DNA from: Escarpia spicata
Taxonomy: Eukaryota; Annelida; Polychaeta; Sabellida; Siboglinidae
Length of the DNA stretch: 64,000 nt
NCBI GenBank assembly: GCA_963995525.1
Contig: CAXEFP010000908.1
Coordinates: forward strand, 62,001-126,000
Direction: 5' to 3'
Below the pieces are notes generated by a model, which was not told where the DNA came from, did no database searches, and saw nothing but the letters and a program-made list of their open reading frames with translations. The translations under genes and the position numbers were made by a program. Shown piece by piece: positions 12,724 to 28,371 of this stretch (position 1 is the stretch's first letter; every line of letters begins with the position of its first letter).

Positions 12724-15700
12724 CACGAAGGCTAGATTGATATCAAGCTACACACATAACTAGATTAACCCCAAATGGGAATGCATGTTACCGTTTTATC
12801 CCCGTCACGTAAGTTACAAGAACATATTACGTAAGTTATAGGTGTGAAAACTCATCCCCATTTGATGTTTTATCTTGTCTAAAGCAGCAGTACATTCAGT
12901 ACTCACGAGACAAACATGTCCCATGTCAAAATGTTCGAAAAAAATTAATGCGTATCACAGCAAAACGGTATTTGTAGTGCACTTTTTTCGGCGGAAGGAT
13001 CATTACTGTGGTCTTACCCCAAATAGATGTTTTGCATGTTACAAATCTTCACGAAGGCTAGATTGATATCAAGCTACACACATAACTAGATTAACCCCAA
13101 ATGGGAATGCATGTTACCGTTTTATCCCCGTCACGTAAGTTACAAGAACATATTACGTAAGTTATAGGTGTGAAAACTCATCCCCATTTGATGTTTTATC
13201 TTGTCTAAAGCAGCAGTACATTCAGTACTCACGAGACAAACATGTCCCATGTCAAAATGTTCGAAAAAAATTAATGCATATCACAGCAAAACGGTATTTG
13301 TAGTGCACTTTTTTCGGCGGAAGGATCCTTAATGTGGTCTTACCCCAAATAGATGTTTTGCATGTTACAAATCTTCACGAAGGCTAGATTGATATCAAGC
13401 TACACACATAACTAGATTAACCCCAAATGGGAATGCATGTTACCGTTTTATCCCCGTCACGTAAGTTACAAGAACATATTACGTAAGTTATAGGTATGAA
13501 AACTCATCCCCATTTGAAGTTTTTTCTTGTCTAAAGCAGCAGTACCTTCAGTACTCACGAGACAAACATGTCCCATATCAAAGTGTTCGAAAAAAATTAA
13601 TGCATATCACAGCAAAACGGTATTTGTAGTGCACTTTTTTCGGCGGAAGGATCTTTAATGTGTTCTTACCCCAAATAGATGTTATGCATGTTACAAATCT
13701 TCACGAAGGCTAGATTGATATCAAGCTACACACATAACTAGATTAATCACAAATGGGAATGCATGTTACCGTTCTATCTCCGTCACGTAAGTTACAAGAA
13801 CATATTACGTAAGTTATAGGTGTGAAAACTAATCCCCATTTGACGTTTTTTCTTATCTAAAGCAGCAGTACATTCAGTACTCACGAGACAAACATGTCCC
13901 ATGTCAAAGTGTTCGAAAAAAATTAATGCATATCACAGCAAAACGGTATTTGTAGTGCACTTTTTTCGGCGGAAGGATCCTTAATGTGGTCTTATCCCAA
14001 ATAGATGATTTGCATGTTACAAATCTTCACGAAGGCTAGATTGATATCAAGCTACACACATAACTAGATTAACCCCAAATGGGAATGCATGTTACCGTTT
14101 TATCCCCGTCACGTAAGTTACAAGAACATATTACGTAAGTTATAGGTGTGAAAACTCATCCCCATTTGAAGTTTTTTCTTGTCTAAAGCAGCAGTACCTT
14201 CAGTACTCACGAGACAAACATGTCCCATATCAAAGTGTTCGAAAAAAATTAATGCATATCACAGCAAAACGGTATTTGTAATGCACTTTTTTCGGCGGAA
14301 GGATATTTAATGTGGTCTTACCCCAAATAGATGTTTTGCATGTTACAAATCTTCACGAAGGCTAGATTGATATCAAGCTACACACATAACTAGATTAACC
14401 CCAAATGGGAATGCATCTTACCGTTTTATCCCCGTCACGTAAGTTACAAGAACATATTACGTAAGTAATAGGTGTGAAAACTCATCCCCATTTGATGTTT
14501 TATCTTGTCTAAAGCAGCAGTACATTCAGTACTCACGAGACAAAAATGTCCCATGTCAAAATGTTCGAAAAAAATTAATTCATATCACAGCAAAACGGTA
14601 TTTGTAGTGCACTTTTTTCGGCGGAAGGATCTTTAATGTGTTCTTACCCCAAATAGATGTTATGCATGTTAGAAATCTTCACGAAGGCTAGATTGATATC
14701 AAGCTACACACATAACTAGATTAATCACAAATGGGAATGCATGTTACCGTTCTATCTCCGTCACGTAAGTTACAAGAACATATTACGTAAGTTATAGGTG
14801 TGAAAACTAATCCCCATTTGAAGTTTTTTCTTATCTAAAGCAGCAGTACCTTCAGTACTTACGAGACAAACATGTCCCATATCAAAGTGTTCGAAAACAA
14901 TTAATGCATATCACAGCAAAACGGTATTTGTAATGCACTTTTTTCGGCGGAAGGATATTTAATGTGGTCTTACCCCAAATAGATGTTTTGCATGTTACAA
15001 ATCTTCACGAAGGCTAGATTGATATCAAGCTACACACATAACTAGATTAACCCCAAATGGGAATGCATGTTACCGTTTTATCCCCGTCACGTAAGTTACA
15101 AGAACATATTACGTAAGTTATAGGTGTGAAAACTCATCCCCATTTGATGTTTTATCTTGTCTAAAGCAGCAGTACATTCAGTACTCACGAGACAAACATG
15201 TCCCATGTCAAAATGTTCGAAAAAAATTAATGCATATCACAGCAAAACGGTATTTGTAGTGCACTTTTTTCGGCGGAAGGATCCTTACTGTGGTCTTACC
15301 CCAAATAGATGTTTTGCATGTTACAAATCTTCACGTAGGCTAAATTGATATCAAGCTACACACATAACTAGATTAATCACAAATGGGAATGCATGTTACC
15401 GTTCTATCTCCGTCACGTAAGTTACAAGAACATATTACGTAAGTTATAGGTGTGAAAACTCATCCCCATTTGATGTTTTATCTTGTCTAAAGCAGCAGTA
15501 CATTCAGTACTCACGAGACAAACATGTCCCATGTCAAAATGTTCGAAACAAATTAATGCATATCACAGCAAAACGGTATTTGTAGTGCACTTTTTTCGGC
15601 GGAAGGATCCTTAATGTGGTCTTACCCCAAATAGATGTTTTGCATGTTACAAATCTTCACGAAGGCTAGATTGATATCAAGCTACACACATAACTAGATT

Positions 15701-18700
15701 AACCCCAAATGGGAATGCATGTTACCGTTTTATCCCCGTCACGTAAGTTACAAGAACATATTACGTAAGTTATAGGTATGAAAACTCATCCCCATTTGAA
15801 GTTTTTTCTTGTCTAAAGCAGCAGTACCTTCAGTACTCACGAGACAAACATGTCCCATATCAAAGTGTTCGAAAAAAATTAATGCATATCACAGCAAAAC
15901 GGTATTTGTAGTGCACTTTTTTCGGCGGAAGGATCTTTAATGTGTTCTTACCCCAAATAGATGTTATGCATGTTACAAATCTTCACGAAGGCTAGATTGA
16001 TATCAAGCTACACACATAACTAGATTAATCACAAATGGGAATGCATGTTACCGTTCTATCTCCGTCACGTAAGTTACAAGAACATATTACGTAAGTTATA
16101 GGTGTGAAAACTAATCCCCATTTGACGTTTTTTCTTATCTAAAGCAGCAGTACATTCAGTACTCACGAGACAAACATGTCCCATGTCAAAGTGTTCGAAA
16201 AAAATTAATGCATATCACAGCAAAACGGTATTTGTAGTGCACTTTTTTCGGCGGAAGGATCCTTAATGTGGTCTTATCCCAAATAGATGATTTGCATGTT
16301 ACAAATCTTCACGAAGGCTAGATTGATATCAAGCTACACACATAACTAGATTAACCCGAAATGGGAATGCATGTTACCGTTTTATCCCCGTCACGTAAGT
16401 TACAAGAACATATTACGTAAGTTATAGGTGTGAAAACTCATCCCCATTTGAAGTTTTTTCTTGTCTAAAGCAGCAGTACCTTCAGTACTCACGAGACAAA
16501 CATGTCCCATATCAAAGTGTTCGAAAAAAATTAATGCATATCACAGCAAAACGGTATTTGTAATGCACTTTTTTCGGCGGAAGGATATTTAATGTGGTCT
16601 TACCCCAAATAGATGTTTTGCATGTTACAAATCTTCACGAAGGCTAGATTGATATCAAGCTACACACATAACTAGATTAACCCCAAATGGGAATGCATCT
16701 TACCGTTTTATCCCCGTCACGTAAGTTACAAGAACATATTACGTAAGTAATAGGTGTGAAAACTCATCCCCATTTGATGTTTTATCTTGTCTAAAGCAGC
16801 AGTACATTCAGTACTCACGAGACAAAAATGTCCCATGTCAAAATGTTCGAAAAAAATTAATTCATATCACAGCAAAACGGTATTTGTAGTGCACTTTTTT
16901 CGGCGGAAGGATCTTTAATGTGTTCTTACCCCAAATAGATGTTATGCATGTTAGAAATCTTCACGAAGGCTAGATTGATATCAAGCTACACACATAACTA
17001 GATTAATCACAAATGGGAATGCATGTTACCGTTCTATCTCCGTCACGTAAGTTACAAGAACATATTACGTAAGTTATAGGTGTGAAAACTAATCCCCATT
17101 TGAAGTTTTTTCTTATCTAAAGCAGCAGTACCTTCAGTACTTACGAGACAAACATGTCCCATATCAAAGTGTTCGAAAACAATTAATGCATATCACAGCA
17201 AAACGGTATTTGTAATGCACTTTTTTCGGCGGAAGGATATTTAATGTGGTCTTACCCCAAATAGATGTTTTGCATGTTACAAATCTTCACGAAGGCTAGA
17301 TTGATATCAAGCTACACACATAACTAGATTAACCCCAAATGGGAATGCATGTTACCGTTTTATCCCCGTCACGTAAGTTACAAGAACATATTACGTAAGT
17401 TATAGGTGTGAAAACTCATCCCCATTTGATGTTTTATCTTGTCTAAAGCAGCAGTACATTCAGTACTCACGAGACAAACATGTCCCATGTCAAAATGTTC
17501 GAAAAAAATTAATGCATATCACAGCAAAACGGTATTTGTAGTGCACTTTTTTCGGCGGAAGGATCCTTACTGTGGTCTTACCCCAAATAGAAGTTTTGCA
17601 TGTTACAAATCTTCACGTAGGCTAAATTGATATCAAGCTACACACATAACTAGATTAATCACAAATGGGAATGCATGTTACCGTTCTATCTCCGTCACGT
17701 AAGTTACAAGAACATATTACGTAAGTTATAGGTGTGAAAACTCATCCCCATTTGATGTTTTATCTTGTCTAAAGCAGCAGTACATTCAGTACTCACGAGA
17801 CAAACATGTCCCATGTCAAAATGTTCGAAACAAATTAATGCATATCACAGCAAAACGGTATTTGTAGTGCACTTTTTTCGGCGGAAGGATCCTTAATGTG
17901 GTCTTACCCCAAATAGATGTTTTGCATGTTACAAATCTTCACGAAGGCTAGATTGATATCAAGCTACACACATAACTAGATTAACCCCAAATGGGAATGC
18001 ATGTTACCGTTTTATCCCCGTCACGTAAGTTACAAGAACATATTACGTAAGTTATAGGTATGAAAACTCATCCCCATTTGAAGTTTTTTCTTTTCTAAAG
18101 CAGCAGTACCTTCAGTACTCACGAGACAAACATGTCCCATATCAAAGTGTTCGAAAAAAATTAATGCATATCACAGCAAAACGGTATTTGTAGTGCACTT
18201 TTTTCGGCGGAAGGATCTTTAATGTGGTCTTACCCCAAATAGATGTTATGCATGTTACAAATCTTCACGAAGGCTAGATTGATATCAAGCTACACACATA
18301 ACTAGATTAATCACAAATGGGAATGCATGTTACCGTTCTATCTCCGTCACGTAAGTTACAAGAACATATTACGTAAGTTATAGGTGTGAAAACTAATCCC
18401 CATTTGAAGTTTTTTCTTATCTAAAGCAGCAGTACATTCAGTACTCACGAGACAAACATGTCCCATGTCAAAGTGTTCGAAAAAAATTAATGCATATCAC
18501 AGCAAAACGGTATTTGTAGTGCACTTTTTTCGGCGGAAGGATCCTTAATGTGGTCTTATCCCAAATAGATGATTTGCATGTTACAAATCTTCACGAAGGC
18601 TAGATTGATATCAAGCTACACACATAACTAGATAAACCCCAAATGGGAATGCATGTTACCGTTTTATCCCCGTCACGTAAGTTACAAGAACATATTACGT

Positions 18701-21700
18701 AAGTTATAGGTGTGAAAACTCATCCCCATTTGAAGTTTTTTCTTGTCTAAAGCAGCAGTACCTTCAGTACTCACGAGACAAACATGTCCCATATCAAAGT
18801 GTTCGAAAAAAATTAATGCATATCACAGCAAAACGGTATTTGTAATGCACTTTTTTCGGCGGAAGGATATTTAATGTGGTCTTACCCCAAATAGATGTTT
18901 TGCATGTTACAAATCTTCACGAAGGCTAGATTGATATCAAGCTACACACATAACTAGATTAACCCCAAATGGGAATGCATGTTACCGTTTTATCCCCGTC
19001 ACGTAAGTTACAAGAACATATTACGTAAGTTATAGGTGTGAAAACTCATCCCCATTTGATGTTTTATCTTGTCTAAAGCAGCAGTACATTCAGTACTCAC
19101 GAGACAAAAATGTCCCATGTCAAAATGTTCGAAAAAAATTAATTCATATCACAGCAAAACGGTATTTGTAGTGCACTTTTTTCGGCGGAAGGATCTTTAA
19201 TGTGTTCTTACCCCAAATAGATGTTATGCATGTTAGAAATCTTCACGAAGGCTAGATTGATATCAAGCTACACACATAACTAGATTAATCACAAATGGGA
19301 ATGCATGTTACCGTTCTATCTCCGTCACGTAAGTTACAAGAACATATTACGTAAGTTATAGGTGTGAAAACTAATCCCCATTTGAAGTTTTTTCTTATCT
19401 AAAGCAGCAGTACCTTCAGTACTTACGAGACAAACATGTCCCATATCAAAGTGTTCGAAAAAAATTAATGCATATCACAGCAAAACGGTATTTGTAATGC
19501 ACTTTTTTCGGCGGAAGGATATTTAATGTGGTCTTACCCCAAATAGATGTTTTGCATGTTACAAATCTTCACGAAGGCTAGATTGATATCAAGCTACACA
19601 CATAACTAGATTAACCCCAAATGGGAATGCATGTTACCGTTTTATCCCCGTCACGTAAGTTACAAGAACATATTACGTAAGTTATAGGTGTGAAAACTCA
19701 TCCCCATTTGATGTTTTATCTTGTCTAAAGCAGCAGTACATTCAGTACTCACGAGACAAACATGTCCCATGTCAAAATGTTCGAAAAAAATTAATGCATA
19801 TCACAGCAAAACGGTATTTGTAGTGCACTTTTTTCGGCGGAAGGATCCTTACTGTGGTCTTACCCCAAATAGATGTTTTGCATGTTACAAATCTTCACGT
19901 AGGCTAAATTGATATCAAGCTACACACATAACTAGATTAATCACAAATGGGAATGCATGTTACCGTTCTATCTCCGTCACGTAAGTTACAAGAACATATT
20001 ACGTAAGTTATAGGTGTGAAAACTCATCCCCATTTGATGTTTTATCTTGTCTAAAGCAGCAGTACATTCAGTACTCACGAGACAAACATGTCCCATGTCA
20101 AAATGTTCGAAACAAATTAATGCATATCACAGCAAAACGGTATTTGTAGTGCACTTTTTTCGGCGGAAGGATCCTTAATGTGGTCTTACCCCAAATAGAT
20201 GTTTTGCATGTTACAAATCTTCACGAAGGCTAGATTGATATCAAGCTACACACATAACTAGATTAACCCCAAATGGGAATGCATGTTACCGTTTTATCCC
20301 CGTCACGTAAGTTACAAGAACATATTACGTAAGTTATAGGTATGAAAACTCATCCCCATTTGAAGTTTTTTCTTGTCTAAAGCAGCAGTACCTTCAGTAC
20401 TCACGAGACAAACATGTCCCATATCAAAGTGTTCGAAAAAAATTAATGCATATCACAGCAAAACGGTATTTGTAGTGCACTTTTTTCGGCGGAAGGATCT
20501 TTAATGTGGTCTTACCCCAAATAGATGTTATGCATGTTACAAATCTTCACGAAGGCTAGATTGATATCAAGCTACACACATAACTAGATTAATCACAAAT
20601 GGGAATGCATGTTACCGTTCTATCTCCGTCACGTAAGTTACAAGAACATATTACGTAAGTTATAGGTGTGAAAACTAATCCCCATTTGAAGTTTTTTCTT
20701 ATCTAAAGCAGCAGTACATTCAGTACTCACGAGACAAACATGTCCCATGTCAAAGTGTTCGAAAAAAATTAATGCATATCACAGCAAAACGGTATTTGTA
20801 GTGCACTTTTTTCGGCGGAAGGATCCTTAATGTGGTCTTATCCCAAATAGATGATTTGCATGTTACAAATCTTCACGAAGGCTAGATTGATATCAAGCTA
20901 CACACATAACTAGATAAACCCCAAATGGGAATGCATGTTACCGTTTTATCCCCGTCACGTAAGTTACAAGAACATATTACGTAAGTTATAGGTGTGAAAA
21001 CTCATCCCCATTTGAAGTTTTTTCTTGTCTAAAGCAGCAGTACCTTCAGTACTCACGAGACAAACATGTCCCATATCAAAGTGTTCGAAAAAAATTAATG
21101 CATATCACAGCAAAACGGTATTTGTAATGCACTTTTTTCGGCGGAAGGATATTTAATGTGGTCTTACCCCAAATAGATGTTTTGCATGTTACAAATCTTC
21201 ACGAAGGCTAGATTGATATCAAGCTACACACATAACTAGATTAACCCCAAATGGGAATGCATGTTACCGTTTTATCCCCGTCACGTAAGTTACAAGAACA
21301 TATTACGTAAGTTATAGGTGTGAAAACTCATCCCCATTTGATGTTTTATCTTGTCTAAAGCAGCAGTACATTCAGTACTCACGAGACAAAAATGTCCCAT
21401 GTCAAAATGTTCGAAAAAAATTAATTCATATCATAGCAAAACGGTATTTGTAGTGCACTTTTTTCGGCGGAAGGATCTTTAATGTGTTCTTACCCCAAAT
21501 AGATGTTATGCATGTTAGAAATCTTCACGAAGGCTAGATTGATATCAAGCTACACACATAACTAGATTAATAACAAATGGGAATGCATGTTACCGTTCTA
21601 TCTCCGTCACGTAAGTTACAAGAACATATTACGTAAGTTATAGGTGTGAAAACTAATCCCCATTTGAAGTTTTTTCTTATCTAAAGCAGCAGTACCTTCA

Positions 21701-21851
21701 GTACTCACGAGACAAACATGTCCCATATCAAAGTGTTCGAAAAAAATTAATGCATATCACAGCAAAACGGTATTTGTAATGCACTTTTTTCGGCGGAAGG
21801 ATATTTAATGTGGTCTTACCCCAAATAGATGTTTTGCATGTTACAAATCTT

Positions 21852-24800
21852 CACGAAGGCTAGATTGATATCAAGCTACACACATAACTAGATTAACCCC
21901 AAATGGGAATGCATGTTACCGTTTTATCCCCGTCACGTAAGTTACAAGAACATATTACGTAAGTTATAGGTGTGAAAACTCATCCCCATTTGATGTTTTA
22001 TCTTGTCTAAAGCAGCAGTACATTCAGTACTCACGAGACAAACATGTCCCATGTCAAAATGTTCGAAAAAAATTAATGCATATCACAGCAAAACGGTATT
22101 TGTAGTGCACTTTTTTCGGCGGAAGGATCCTTACTGTGGTCTTACCCCAAATAGATGTTTTGCATGTTACAAATCTTCACGAAGGCTAAATTGATATCAA
22201 GCTACACACATAACTAGATTAATCACAAATGGGAATGCATGTTACCGTTCTATCTCCGTCACGTAAGTTACAAGAACATATTACGTAAGTTATAGGTTTG
22301 AAAACTCATCCCCATTTGATGTTTTATCTTGTCTAAAGCAGCAGTACATTCAGTACTCACGAGACAAACATGTCCCATGTCAAAATGTTCGAAACAAATT
22401 AATGCATATCACAGCAAAACGGTATTTGTAGTGCACTTTTTTCGGCGGAAGGATCCTTAATGTGGTCTTACCCCAAACAGATGTTTTGCATGTTACAAAT
22501 CTTCACGAAGGCTAGATTGATATCAAGCTACACACATAACTAGATTAACCCCAAATGGGAATGCATGTTACCGTTTTATCCCCGTCACGTAAGTTACAAG
22601 AACATATTACGTAAGTTATAGGTATGAAAACTCATCCCCATTTGAAGTTTTTTCTTGTCTAAAGCAGCAGTACCTTCAGTACTCACGAGACAAACATGTC
22701 CCATATCAAAGTGTTCGAAAAAAATTAATGCATATCACAGCAAAACGGTATTTGTAGTGCACTTTTTTCGGCGGAAGGATCTTTAATGTGGTATTACCCC
22801 AAATAGATGTTATGCATGTTACAAATCTTCACGAAGGCTAGATTGATATCAAGCTACACACATAACTAGATTAATCACAAATGGGAATGCATGTTACCGT
22901 TCTATCTCCGTCACGTAAGTTACAAGAACATATTACGTAAGTTATAGGTGTGAAAACTCATCCCCATTTGATGTTTTATCTTGTCTAAAGCAGCAGTACA
23001 TTCAGTACTCACGAGACAAACATGTCCCATGTCAAAATGTTCGAAAAAAATTAATGCATATCACAGCAAAAAGGTATTTGTAGTGCACTTTTTTCGGCGG
23101 AAGGATCCTTAATGTGGTCTTACCCCAAATAGATGTTTTGCATGTTACAAATCTTCACGAAGGCTAGATTGATATCAAGCTACACACATAACTAGATTAA
23201 CCCCAAATGGGAATGCATGTTACCGTTTTATCCCCGTCACGTAAGTTACAAGAACATATTACGTAAGTTATAGGTATGAAAACTCATCCCCATTTGAAGT
23301 TTTTTCTTGTCTAAAGCAGCAGTACCTTCAGTACTCACGAGACAAACATGTCCCATATCAAAGTGTTCGAAAAAAATTAATGCATATCACAGCAAAACGG
23401 TATTTGTAATGCACTTTTTTCGGCGGAAGGATATTTAATGTGGTCTTACCCCAAATAGATGTTTTGCATGTTACAAATCTTCACGAAGGCTAGATTGATA
23501 TCAAGCTACACACATAACTAGATTAACCCCAAATGGGAATGCATCTTACCGTTTTATCCCCGTCACGTAAGTTACAAGAACATATTACGTAAGTTATAGG
23601 TGTGAAAACTCATCCCCATTTGATGTTTTATCTTGTCTAAAGCAGCAGTACATTCAGTACTCACGAGACAAAAATGTCCCATGTCAAAATGTTCGAAAAA
23701 AATTAATTCATATCACAGCAAAACGGTATTTGTAGTGCACTTTTTTCGGCGGAAGGATCTTTAATGTGTTCTTACCCCAAATAGATGTTATGCATGTTAG
23801 AAATCTTCACGAAGGCTAGATTGATATCAAGCTACACACATAACTAGATTAATCACAAATGGGAATGCATGTTACCGTTCTATCTCCGTCACGTAAGTTA
23901 CAAGAACATATTACGTAAGTTATAGGTGTGAAAACTAATCCCCATTTGAAGTTTTTTCTTATCTAAAGCAGCAGTACCTTCAGTACTTACGAGACAAACA
24001 TGTCCCATATCAAAGTGTTCGAAAAAAATTAATGCATATCACAGCAAAACGGTATTTGTAATGCACTTTTTTCGGCGGAAGGATATTTAATGTGGTCTTA
24101 CCCCAAATAGATGTTTTGCATGTTACAAATCTTCACGAAGGCTAGATTGATATCAAGCTACACACATAACTAGATTAACCCCAAATGGGAATGCATGTTA
24201 CCGTTTTATCCCCGTCACGTAAGTTACAAGAACATATTACGTAAGTTATAGGTGTGAAAACTCATCCCCATTTGATGTTTTATCTTGTCTAAAGCAGCAG
24301 TACATTCAGTACTCACGAGACAAACATGTCCCATGTCAAAATGTTCGAAAAAAATTAATGCATATCACAGCAAAACGGTATTTGTAGTGCACTTTTTTCG
24401 GCGGAAGGATCCTTACTGTGGTCTTACCCCAAATAGATGTTTTGCATGTTACAAATCTTCACGTAGGCTAAATTGATATCAAGCTACACACATAACTAGA
24501 TTAATCACAAATGGGAATGCATGTTACCGTTCTATCTCCGTCACGTAAGTTACAAGAACATATTACGTAAGTTATAGGTGTGAAAACTCATCCCCATTTG
24601 ATGTTTTATCTTGTCTAAAGCAGCAGTACATTCAGTACTCACGAGACAAACATGTCCCATGTCAAAATGTTCGAAACAAATTAATGCATATCACAGCAAA
24701 ACGGTATTTGTAGTGCACTTTTTTCGGCGGAAGGATCCTTAATGTGGTCTTACCCCAAATAGATGTTTTGCATGTTACAAATCTTCACGAAGGCTAGATT

Positions 24801-27800
24801 GATATCAAGCTACACACATAACTAGATTAACCCCAAATGGGAATGCATGTTACCGTTTTATCCCCGTCACGTAAGTTACAAGAACATATTACGTAAGTTA
24901 TAGGTATGAAAACTCATCCCCATTTGAAGTTTTTTCTTGTCTAAAGCAGCAGTACCTTCAGTACTCACGAGACAAACATGTCCCATATCAAAGTGTTCGA
25001 AAACAATTAATGCATATCACAGCAAAACGGTATTTGTAGTGCACTTTTTTCGGCGGAAGGATCTTTAATGTGGTCTTACCCCAAATAGATGTTATGCATG
25101 TTACAAATCTTCACGAAGGCTAGATTGATATCAAGCTACACACATAACTAGATTAATCACAAATGGGAATGCATGTTACCGTTCTATCTCCGTCACGTAA
25201 GTTACAAGAACATATTACGTAAGTTATAGGTGTGAAAACTAATCCCCATTTGAAGTTTTTTCTTATCTAAAGCAGCAGTACATTCAGTACTCACGAGACA
25301 AACATGTCCCATGTCAAAGTGTTCGAAAAAAATTAATGCATATCACAGCAAAACGGTATTTGTAGTGCACTTTTTTCGGCGGAAGGATCCTTAATGTGGT
25401 CTTATCCCAAATAGATGATTTGCATGTTACAAATCTTCACGAAGGCTAGATTGATATCAAGCTACACACATAACTAGATAAACCCCAAATGGGAATGCAT
25501 GTTACCGTTTTATCCCCGTCACGTAAGTTACAAGAACATATTACGTAAGTTATAGGTGTGAAAACTCATCCCCATTTGAAGTTTTTTCTTGTCTAAAGCA
25601 GCAGTACCTTCAGTACTCACGAGACAAACATGTCCCATATCAAAGTGTTCGAAAAAAATTAATGCATATCACAGCAAAACGGTATTTGTAATGCACTTTT
25701 TTCGGCGGAAGGATATTTAATGTGGTCTTACCCCAAATAGATGTTTTGCATGTTACAAATCTTCACGAAGGCTAGATTGATATCAAGCTACACACATAAC
25801 TAGATTAACCCCAAATGGGAATGCATGTTACCGTTTTATCCCCGTCACGTAAGTTACAAGAACATATTACGTAAGTTATAGGTGTGAAAACTCATCCCCA
25901 TTTGATGTTTTATCTTGTCTAAAGCAGCAGTACATTCAGTACTTACGAGACAAAAATGTCCCATGTCAAAATGTTCGAAAAAAATTAATTCATATCACAG
26001 CAAAACGGTATTTGTAGTGCACTTTTTTCGGCGGAAGGATCTTTAATGTGTTCTTACCCCAAATAGATGTTATGCATGTTAGAAATCTTCACGAAGGCTA
26101 GATTGATATCAAGCTACACACATAACTAGATTAATAACAAATGGGAATGCATGTTACCGTTCTATCTCCGTCACGTAAGTTACAAGAACATATTACGTAA
26201 GTTATAGGTGTGAAAACTAATCCCCATTTGAAGTTTTTTCTTATCTAAAGCAGCAGTACCTTCAGTACTCACGAGACAAACATGTCCCATATCAAAGTGT
26301 TCGAAAAAAATTAATGCATATCACAGCAAAACGGTATTTGTAATGCACTTTTTTCGGCGGAAGGATATTTAATGTGGTCTTACCCCAAATAGATGTTTTG
26401 CATGTTACAAATCTTCACGAAGGCTAGATTGATATCAAGCTACACACATAACTAGATTAACCCCAAATGGGAATGCATGTTACCGTTTTATCCCCGTCAC
26501 GTAAGTTACAAGAACATATTACGTAAGTTATAGGTGTGAAAACTCATCCCCATTTGATGTTTTATCTTGTCTAAAGCAGCAGTACATTCAGTACTCACGA
26601 GACAAACATGTCCCATGTCAAAATGTTCGAAAAAAATTAATGCATATCACAGCAAAACGGTATTTGTAGTGCACTTTTTTCGGCGGAAGGATCCTTACTG
26701 TGGTCTTACCCCAAATAGATGTTTTGCATGTTACAAATCTTCACGAAGGCTAAATTGATATCAAGCTACACACATAACTAGATTAATCACAAATGGGAAT
26801 GCATGTTACCGTTCTATCTCCGTCACGTAAGTTACAAGAACATATTACGTAAGTTATAGGTGTGAAAACTCATCCCCATTTGATGTTTTATCTTGTCTAA
26901 AGCAGCAGTACATTCAGTACTCACGAGACAAACATGTCCCATGTCAAAATGTTCGAAACAAATTAATGCATATCACAGCAAAACGGTATTTGTAGTGCAC
27001 TTTTTTCGGCGGAAGGATCCTTAATGTGGTCTTACCCCAAACAGATGTTTTGCATGTTACAAATCTTCACGAAGGCTAGATTGATATCAAGCTACACACA
27101 TAACTAGATTAACCCCAAATGGGAATGCATGTTACCGTTTTATCCCCGTCACGTAAGTTACAAGAACATATTACGTAAGTTATAGGTATGAAAACTCATC
27201 CCCATTTGAAGTTTTTTCTTGTCTAAAGCAGCAGTACCTTCAGTACTCACGAGACAAACATGTCCCATATCAAAGTGTTCGAAAAAAATTAATGCATATC
27301 ACAGCAAAACGGTATTTGTAGTGCACTTTTTTCGGCGGAAGGATCTTTAATGTGGTCTTACCCCAAATAGATGTTATGCATGTTACAAATCTTCACGAAG
27401 GCTAGATTGATATCAAGCTACACACATAACTAGATTAATCACAAATGGGAATGCATGTTACCGTTCTATCTCCGTCACGTAAGTTACAAGAACATATTAC
27501 GTAAGTTATAGGTGTGAAAACTCATCCCCATTTGATGTTTTATCTTGTCTAAAGCAGCAGTACATTCAGTACTCACGAGACAAACATGTCCCATGTCAAA
27601 ATGTTCGAAAAAAATTAATGCATATCACAGCAAAAAGGTATTTGTAGTGCACTTTTTTCGGCGGAAGGATCCTTAATGTGGTCTTACCCCAAATAGATGT
27701 TTTGCATGTTACAAATCTTCACGAAGGCTAGATTGATATCAAGCTACACACATAACTAGATTAACCCCAAATGGGAATGCATGTTACCGTTTTATCCCCG

Positions 27801-28371
27801 TCACGTAAGTTACAAGAACATATTACGTAAGTTATAGGTGTGAAAACTCATCCCCATTTGATGTTTTATCTTGTCTAAAGCAGCAGTACATTCAGTACTC
27901 ACGAGACAAAAATGTCCCATGTCAAAATGTTCGAAAAAAATTAATTCATATCACAGCAAAACGGTATTTGTAGTGCACTTTTTTCGGCGGAAGGATCTTT
28001 AATGTGTTCTTACCCCAAATAGATGTTATGCATGTTAGAAATCTTCACGAAGGCTAGATTGATATCAAGCTACACACATAACTAGATTAATAACAAATGG
28101 GAATGCATGTTACCGTTCTATCTCCGTCACGTAAGTTACAAGAACATATTACGTAAGTTATAGGTGTGAAAACTAATCCCCATTTGAAGTTTTTTCTTAT
28201 CTAAAGCAGCAGTACCTTCAGTACTCACGAGACAAACATGTCCCATATCAAAGTGTTCGAAAAAAATTAATGCATATCACAGCAAAACGGTATTTGTAAT
28301 GCACTTTTTTCGGCGGAAGGATATTTAATGTGGTCTTACCCCAAATAGATGTTTTGCATGTTACAAATCTT
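21852..28371. repeat. Twenty-unit super-HOR (6520 bp), copy 1
   Basis: Built of a 7-unit, a 7-unit and a 6-unit HOR: A B C D' E F G, A B C D E F G, A B C D' F G. D' has CTCATCC, CAAAAAGG and GATGTTTTGC instead of the usual D states. Private markers repeat exactly 6520 bp later: GTATTACCCC at 22791 and 29311, CAAAAAGG near 23068 and 29588 and near 27632 and 34152, CCAAACAG near 22474 and 28994, ACTTACGAGACAAAAATG near 25941 and 32461, and GATAAACCCC near 25477 and 31997. Confidence 0.92.
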